NCBI GenBank assembly: GCA_916700875.1
Contig: CAKAKS010000072.1
Coordinates: 41,199,464 to 41,263,463 of the forward strand
Direction: 5' to 3'
Source of the DNA: Sebastes aleutianus
Lineage: Eukaryota; Chordata; Actinopteri; Perciformes; Sebastidae
Length of the DNA stretch: 64,000 bases
The notes below the pieces were generated by a model that saw nothing but the letters and a program-made list of their open reading frames with translations, did not search any database and had not been told where the DNA came from. The translations under genes were made by a program, and so were the position numbers. This document shows, one piece after another, positions 23,101-32,100 of the stretch; positions within the stretch are counted from its first letter, which is position 1; every line of letters starts with the position of its first letter.

Positions 23101-26100
23101 GTTTGATTTCAAGTGTTTGCCAGCTGACGTGCCTTGAGCTGAAGTTAAATGTACTCAAAATACTGCAAACATTATTATTTCAGCTTGTTTACACGTTCAT
23201 GAATGATGACAGATGTTGAGTTAAACCTGTAAAGCTCCTCTTCACTCACCGCGAGGTCGGGCTCAGAGCCTTGCAGGTATAATATTAGGGCCGGGACGAT
23301 TCACCAATCTCCAGATTAGATACCATCACGATACTTGGGTGCCGATTCCATAAGTATTACGATTCGATATTGCGATTTATTTTGATTGTTGTTAACTTTT
23401 TTACCACTAGACAATGAAGGGAACAAGTTGAATCATACACTTCTAGGGACTTTTTCTTTGTAAAATCTGTAAATGAATCCAGTAAAAATGTTTGTTTTTC
23501 AGCATGTATGTAGTCAGAGATGTCCTGTAGTCAAATATATCAGGATCATTGGCAGGAATTATTGATTACATTTATTATCCAGCAACCCAGAACTCAAAGA
23601 ATAAAGACACTTACCTCACAGATTAGTGGTATTTTCTTTTTAATTTATAATGTTTTATACTTCTGGTGAATATAATCCGTCAATCTTATTTCCATAGATG
23701 TATTTTGTAGATACAGTTCCCTTTGTTAACACCTTATTTTGAAAAGCGGACGTAGTCCCACGTGTCTACTTCCTCTAACTTCTCCAAGGTGGTCTCTAGC
23801 TCTCCCGTCAGCTCCGTTCTCTTTATCCATCCATGGTCAGCTCCATCGGGGCCGTTTCAATGCAGAGAACACAAATGTCAGTATCTGGGTGCTCTACAGT
23901 CGTAGCGTCGTCCCGTTTGACCACAGAGACGAGAGAGACGGCCGGCTCCACCGCCACGTTACCGCCATACCATAACGTTTCCTGTCCGTGACAGAGTTAG
24001 CATGCAGCTTTAGCTCTGCTCTGTCTAGCTCTGCTTTTCCTGTCAATGTGTGAAACCCAAAGTGTTTCCATCCTTTACTGGATGTGTAGTGTTTACCACG
24101 CTGGATTTAACATGGGAGGGTGCAGGTCGTATCCACGACGACCCTCCAACGTTTTAGACTCTTTGAGGTTTGTTTTGGTTGGAACGGATATGACGTCACG
24201 TTACTCAGACTACAACAATAAAAGCGGTGACTTCCTTCTACCTCCACATAGACTCAAATGAAGCAAATATATTGATTCTGGTATTAAAACATCGATTTAG
24301 AAATCGTAAAAAAAAAAAAAAATCCTAATACATGAATGAATAAATTGTTTTTCCAACCCCTACTGCCCACTATCCATTTTTATTAACTTATCTCACAGTC
24401 ACACTGATTACATTTTTTAATTTAAATTTAATAATGGTGTGTCTTATAGACGATATGTATCGATGTTTTCACTTTGCATTGATGATATTGGATATCGTTG
24501 ATCATTGAATCGATATATTGATCCAGATCGATGTATCTACTGATCATTTGTGGAGCACTGCTGCATAAAGTCACAAATGAAAACACAAACTGCCACCCTT
24601 TCAACTTGTCTTTTGCAATTTATTTCAGCGTATATTTTAAAAAGAAAAACTGTGGCTGTGTTTGTGTAGGAGCTGTATTGCAGTTGAGGCAGTAATGACC
24701 AGTGGAATAAATCCTCAGTGTACCACTTACCTCGGAGCAATTCTCCTTGACAGTAACCTATTTTATCCATTAGGCTGCTTCTCCAGATTTACCCTGCTCT
24801 TAAACTATTGGGCAGCCTGCCCTAAATGTACTTATGCTGACTGTCTTAACAGAAATATAATATGCTCAATAAATGTAGTCTTTTTCCTCACGTAATGAGG
24901 GCAGTCCATTAGTGCATCTCTTTGCTTAGAGAGCATCTCAGTTGTTTCTGGTAGTTTGATATTTGTTGGTCAAAGATTTTATGCATTTCAAGGGCCAAAC
25001 TGTCATGGTCGGTCAGCTGACTTCATGAAAACATGTTTACTAGATGTTTCGTGAAAAGGATGTCAGTTAGTTTACATGAACTTATGTACAAGATCCAAAT
25101 GCTGCACTTATTTTGAAAATGTTTATGAGAATTCGTTGTCCTTGATTTTTAAAAAGTGTGATCATCATCTAGATTATCAAATCATCAAAATAAATCATTT
25201 TACCTGGTTCACGCAGTAGTACGTAATGTAATTAAACTTGGTAGGTTTATTACATTTGAAATACTGTAAAAAAGTTTTAAAGGAGCATACTGGTGTTTTT
25301 ACATCTACTTTTATTGCATTAATGCTGATTGTTGTCCAAAGCGTGATTTTATAGATTGTCAATTATTTTCCCCAAACAGCTGTAGGTTATGGTGTGAAAA
25401 TGAAGGCTACAGCCACACTAATGTGTTTTAAAACGCATAACTTTTGCTACCTTTACGCCTAGCGTCCACACTACTCCGGCGTTTTTAAGCCCCTAAAACG
25501 GAGACGTTTGAAAACGCTGCTGGGGTCGCGTTTTAGTTTTAAAACTCCGGGGTTGTGTTTTAGTCTGGACGGACAGAAACGGAGACCTTTGGAAAAACGA
25601 TGACGCAGAGACGACCACGTTCGCTTCTTGATTGGGTCATATCTAAGGCTGCACAATTAATCGAATATTAATCGCAATCAGGATTTTGGCTTCCCACAAT
25701 TAAATGATCGACTGCGATATTGACGTTTAAGATGCTCCGGTCATAGAAAAAACTGCTGCAAGACTATCAAATCAAGCGCTTCCTAGACTAACAGCCAGAC
25801 AGATCACCGCCACCGCTCTGTCTGCGCTCAGTGTCTTCTCTCGAAGCTTCGATGATCAATGACTTTCAGTTATCTAATAACTTGAGTTGCTCGAGGAATC
25901 GTTGCAGCCTTACCTCAAAGTCATGTTTGTGGCTTTGAGGTAACGGCGGAATTTTGAGGCTGTTGTCTGCGTGCAAAAAATATCCGAATCTGAATATCTG
26001 AATCCCAATATTGAAAACCGAATAGCTGACCTCCCCACCGAACGGATATCTGTATAGTTGAATATTCGGGTCCAGCCATAGAAAGCAGTATTCTGTTGAT

Positions 26101-29100
26101 TTAAATGTGAAAGTGCAATAAAAAATATGTTTGTCCCTAAAATCAATGAGTAATCTTTATAAATAATCGTGATCTCAATATTGATCAAAATAATCGTGAT
26201 TATAATTTTGGCCATAATCGCGCAGCCCGAGTCTTATCAGTCGTGACGCATCCTTCCCTGATTCGTCATCACGTGAATCTTCTCCGGAAGGAAAAAAACG
26301 CCTTAATTTTGAATTCATTTCAACATGGATAACGAGTTCCAAGCGTTTCTGACCTTGTTGTCTCTGCTAGCAGCTGTTGTGCAGTTAAATTCTGCATTTT
26401 ATGATGATACTACTGCCTACATGCACAGGAGGGAAGATATTATTGGAGCGCTTTGCATCAATTCCCGTGTCCAGCGTGGTCTGAAAACTACAAGTAGCCT
26501 ACAGATCGGCACTAACAGGAAGTACCTATCTCGGTGACTTCCTGTAAACTCTTTGAAGGCTGCTCGAAATGGCTGGAAACTGTCCGACTTGACCGCAGCT
26601 TTTTGTCACCCCCCCTGCTGCTGCCGCCTGATGTCGTCTACTTTCCAGGCGAGGAGCAGTTCATCTCCAACGAGCCTAATATGGACGGAGATTAATTCTG
26701 ACACAGCCCTAAAACGCTCATCTGGACGGAGATGCATTTTAAAATGAAAACATATTAGTGTGGTTGTAGCCTAACTCGCAAAAACTAGAGAGGTATTTGA
26801 GATAGATTATTCATCCCAGTGGTAGTTAGTTACCCCCCTTTTAATTTTACATTGTAACACAGTTGAAAGTGTGCATTGAGTTAATGAAGGAAATTGTAAA
26901 ATAAAGAATAAACATTATAGAAGTCATGGTATTTATTGTTTATTGCTATTTATTGTAACACAAGACCTAGGCTATTTCAAACAATTTTCAAGTGTCTATA
27001 AGTAGATTTTCCTCTCGGAGTGTAATGAATATGTGCTGCTGACTGGGAAAATGCATTTAAAAATATAAAAAGAACACCGTAAGCTTTGGAAAATGTAGTC
27101 AATGTATTTGTGACTACTAAAAAGGGCTTAAAGGGACTATTTGTAACTTTCAGAAATGCATGTTAACAGCGACACCTGTGGCCGTGAAATCAACGAAAGT
27201 CAGCGTCCTATTGCTGGCGCTTGTGCTCGCTCTACATAGACATGAAGGAGCATCGCTCAACACAGTGAGGAGACACACGTCAGCTAAAAGCACAATATCA
27301 CTCTGTATTTCAGCTGCTTGGCAGTAATGTTAGCTGACCAGACGAAGGTCTCTCCATGAATCAATGCTGATACTGTGTTGGCTTCTCCTGCCTCAGCGCA
27401 GGCTGAGGCAGCGGGGCTCTGCAGCGAGAAACTCGTCTCCCTCCGCCCGCAGCCGGAGTGAACAGGGAGACACCGGCACCCGGTCGGTAAAGAGACGATA
27501 ACATTTCTCTCTGCGGAGCCCCGTCACTTCACAAGACACGGGAAACCTCTGTTGGTCTGGAGGAGCTGCAGCAGTTATTTCTGCACAAACGTCCCCTGTA
27601 CATTCACTAGATATTCTCAGAGCTAAACTAACTCTTCTGCAGTGTGGAGTGAGCAGCATGTTCACGTCTAGAGGTGGAGCGAGTACGCAAGAACGAGCGC
27701 GCTGTCTGAGTGGAGGCGAGCAGGCAGAGGAGCGGGGACGCTGGCCACACGCGAGTGCGCATATGCGAGCGTGCATGTGTCCCGGCCCGCTACATTTATA
27801 CGCTTAGAAAGTCACAAACAGTCCCTTTAAACATATAAAACTTCAGTTTGGTCTTTTAATGCTGAATTATAGAGGGAAACATACTTTATTGAAACCTCTG
27901 GTTATTCCTTATTGCTCCTAATTATACTCCACAATATTTGCAAGTGAATGCACTAATTAGTGTGATTAAGGGCCTACTCTGTGTAACTGCTGATGTTTAA
28001 TGAAGATGATTAGAGCGAGACCCCAGCGAGAGGTGTGTTTGTGTTCTGTAGGAACGTCCTGTGACGTCCTTGAACAGTCTAACCTGTGAAAGTAGAGACG
28101 CCTTAATTACACTATGTTTGTGTGTGTTTCCTCCAGAACAACAGGACAGTATGGCCACCACTGTTGCTGTCAGTCCCAGTGAATACCTTCAGCCCTCCAC
28201 CGCTTCCACACAAGTGAGTAACGACCACGTGCCGCTTCCCGCTGCTGACGTCGTTATCTCCGTTAACCCACGATGAGTTCATGCCGCTGAACGCTGGAGG
28301 ATCGTACTGAGAGACTGATTGTCCCATTTTAAATTCATCTTAACTTCTGTTTGTCAAAGCACAGCTATCATATCAATATCAAATCAATATCATTTTGACC
28401 TTTGGGAACAGTATGTGTAATAAAATAATTATCACTTATTGGCTTTTTTTGTGCTTTCAACTGCATCTCATGGCTTTCTTCAGCTTTCACTGAAGATGTG
28501 GTTGAAAACAACAAAAGCTAGTAAGTAGATATTTGAGCTTAGAATATTTTGTGACTACTAAATATCACACCGGCGCCGAGATAGATAAGTGGTTGATGGT
28601 GTGCCGCTGTGGTTCAGAGTGGTAAGCCGGTCCCTGGAGCGGTGTGCCGCTGGTGTTCCTCCACCATACACCGTCTCCTAACGGCAGGCGCTGCTCGGCC
28701 ACTGTCAGACTGTCAGACCAGCACCGGCTCCTGATATGTTTTCTGTCTTTATTAACAACATAACGCCGTAAATATAAATATATATAAAGTCATTTAATAC
28801 ACACCGATGTACCCTGAAGCTAACGATAGATAGAGCTAGCCTAAGCTAACATGGCTATAGTTAGCCTAGCCATCATAACCAGTCTGACTAATCAATAACA
28901 GAAACTTAGAGCCATCTAACCCAATAACACTTGTATTATTTTTGGCATGTTTAATAATAGAAGCTTTGCAGATGGAAACATCTACGACACCACGAGTCTG
29001 ACATTGTTTATGAGCTCTTGGTTTATCTTCTCTTGTTTATTTTAGCTTCTTATCTCACCTTCTCTCTCTTCTCTCTCCTTCTCTCTCTCCTCTCTCTCTT

Positions 29101-32100
29101 CTCTCACCTTCTCTCACCTTCTCTCTCTTCTCTCTCCTTCTCTCTCTCCTCTCTCTCTTCTCTCACCTTCTCTCACCTTCTCTCACCTTCTCTCTCTTCT
29201 CTCTCCTTCTCTCTCTCCTCTCTCTCTTCTCTCACCTTCTCTCACCTTCTCTCACCTTCTCTCTCTTCTCTCTCCTTCTCTCTCTCCTCTCTCTCTTCTC
29301 TCACCTTCTCTCACCTTCTCTCTCTTCTCTCACCTTCTCTCTCTTCTCTCTCCTCTCTCTCCTCTCTCTCTTCTCTCACCTTCTCTCACCTTCTCTCACC
29401 TTCTCTCTCTTCTTTCACCTTCTCTCTCTTCTCTCTCCTCTCACCTTCTCTCACCTTATCTCTCTTCTCTCACCTTCTCTCCTTCTCTCTCACCTTCTCT
29501 CTCTTCTCTCTCCTCTCTCCTTCTCTCTCTCCTTCTCTCTCTCTTGGTGCTCTCAGTTTGTTCTCCGGCTGGTGTTAATGCAGACTGTGTTGTGTTGTTG
29601 TGTCCCTGTAGGACACCCAGCCGTCTCCTCTGGCCCTCCTGGCTGCCACCTGTAGTAAAATCGGTCCTCCTGCCGCTCAGGTTCCGGTCACCTCTCCTCC
29701 GGCTCAGCCGCAGCCTCGCCGGCTCCTCCCCATAAAGCCGGCGCCGATCGCCCCCGCTCCGCCTAAAAACCTGGGTTTCCTGTCAGCCAAGGGCAATGTG
29801 ATCCAGCTGCCCGCCGGCCTGGGCTCCACGGCGCCCGGCAGTCCCATCGTGCTCACCATCCAGCAGAGCCCGGCCCGCGCCAACACTTCGGCGCCCGCCA
29901 ACATCCAGTACCAGATGATGCCGCAGATCCAGGGCGCCCAGACCATCCAGATGATGCCCCAGGGAGGTCAGATCCAGCTCATACCGGGCACCAACCAGGC
30001 CATCATCACCACTCCCATGACCGTACCGGCTCCCAACGCCGCCACCGCTCCCGTCACGCCGCAGAAGACTGTAGCCATTAAGCCCTCCCCAAAGTCGCGC
30101 AAGCCAAACAACTCCGCTGCGAACATGGTGCAGCTGCCCGGCGGGCTCACGCTGCCGCTCCACGTGGCGACCGGAGAGGTGGGCGGGACTCAGTTCGTCA
30201 CGGAGACGGCAGCCGCCCCTCCCACTCCGGGAAAGGGGCGACGGGGGAGGAAGAAGAAAGTGGTTCTGGCTGCGTATCCTCCTCCACAGGCTGCCTCTCC
30301 ACCTCCCGAACAGATGGAGACCATCCTGATAGAAGCTGGCGACAACATCATCCAGGTACGTCTGGAAGAAAAGCACTAACAGCAGCAGCATGCACACTTT
30401 CTGTTGTATTCCACTCACCCGTACTGCACTACAAATACCAAGCGTTGAACAATCTGAACATGTTTCTGCTCAAGATACCGTAGCTCACTTTATACAAACA
30501 CAAAGTTCACTCTGGACCTGAGAACACGCACTGTCTCTGTGATAAAACACTCTAAACTCGAGGTTCATTCACTGAGAGAGAATGTGTATTCAGCCAACAG
30601 TTATATGTTGATGGAGCTAATCGACTGTATTTCAGCCGAAGAAGTCTGTGAGGTTTAGTTGAAAGCGCCGTAAAAAAGCTAGTAAGTGAACCCTGAAATT
30701 AGGATTTATTATATTTTGGTTTGTTTTGTCTAGGGATGTACCGATACCAGTATCGGGTCCGATACTGTGCTCATGTACTCATACTCGCAAAACGGCTCCG
30801 ATACCACTTTACGGTGGTGCGCCTGACCCCGCTGGGCCGGGATCCCACCTCAGCCGGTGCGCACCGACCCTCACTTTCATTGGGGTTTTGCTTGCACCCT
30901 CTGAGTCGCGCGTGCCTTAGACTCCTTGGTCCGTGTTTCAAGACGGGTCGGGTAGTTTGCATCGCCGCAGACCCCTGGCGCCTTTCACGTGGGCAGAGCC
31001 CCGATTTGGCGGCACAACGCGGTTGGGGCGCACTGAGGACAGTCCCCGCCGGGAGCAGGGGGCTGTCCCCGGCGGGGAGAGAGGGCGCAGCGAGCCCTTT
31101 GTCCACAGTGCGGCGAGGTCCAAGCGGGGAGCGCTGTAAAGCGAGCCCCAAGCCTTTCCAAGCCGACCTAGAGCCGGTAGCGGCGCACCGCCTCGCATGC
31201 GGGACTCCCCAGCCTGCTGCGTGTCGCTCACACCCTCCAGCTGGCTGTTAACGAGGGTCTTTTGGCACAGAGAAGTACTCGTATCGGTACTCGGTATCGG
31301 AGAGTACCCAAATGTAAGTACTTGTACTCGGTCTGAAAAAAAGTGGTATCGGTGCATCACTAGTTTTGTCCACAAACACAAAGTTATTAACGCGTTTACG
31401 ATGATATAAAACACTTTAATTAACCCCCTGAGACCCGCCTGTGGTCCCGACTGACGTTACTGTCTTTCAGAGGTTCTAGTAGGTTCAGTTTTAGGGCTAG
31501 AGTGAAGACGCAGATATCAAACTATGAAACTATAAACCCTAATGAATCCATTTGTACCTACGGTGTCTTGCTACCATGTCGGTAAGGAGGCTAAATAACG
31601 CTCCAAAAGTGGGCTAAATTTTGGCGAGGAAAAACTGTCATGTCCATTTTCAAAGGGGTCCCTTGACCTCTGACCTCCAGATATGTGAATGAAAATGGGT
31701 TCTACGAGTACCTTTCGTAGCTAGATTGACAATAAGGAGCTTTCTGAGCAGTTTAAGTGCTCGCCATCCAACCGACAAAAAATGCAAATTCTTGCAGAAA
31801 TCTCCAAATGTCAAAAATGTTTGATCCCAAATCACAGCATGTTTTTTTTCTGTGGTGTTCCTCAAGGTCTCTCCTGTCTCTGTGTCTGCAGGCGGGTAAC
31901 AACCTCCTGATCGTGCAGAGTCCCGGGCAGCCGGCTATGGTGCAGCAGGTCCAGCTGGTCCAGTCCAAACCGGAGTCTCAGGTGGTTCAGATCCCCCAGC
32001 AGGCCTTGAAGGTGGTGCAGGCCGCCTCCGCCACGTTACCGCCCGTCCCACAGAGACAGTCGGTCCCCACCAGCCTGCAGATCACTCAGACAGAACCGAC

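Noticed and set aside
26325..26747. Two short frames with methionine starts after the nested MITE
   Set aside because: They lie inside the outer transposon and have no conserved motif.
29783..30418. 211-residue antisense frame
   Set aside because: Shadow of sp2 exon 3.
30812..31250. A functional rRNA gene
   Set aside because: Only a part of 28S is present, in antisense and between transposon ends, without flanking 5.8S or 18S.
30721..31414. Frames of 126-176 residues on both strands
   Set aside because: They lie in the 28S-derived cargo of the hAT element; ribosomal RNA sequence, not protein coding.
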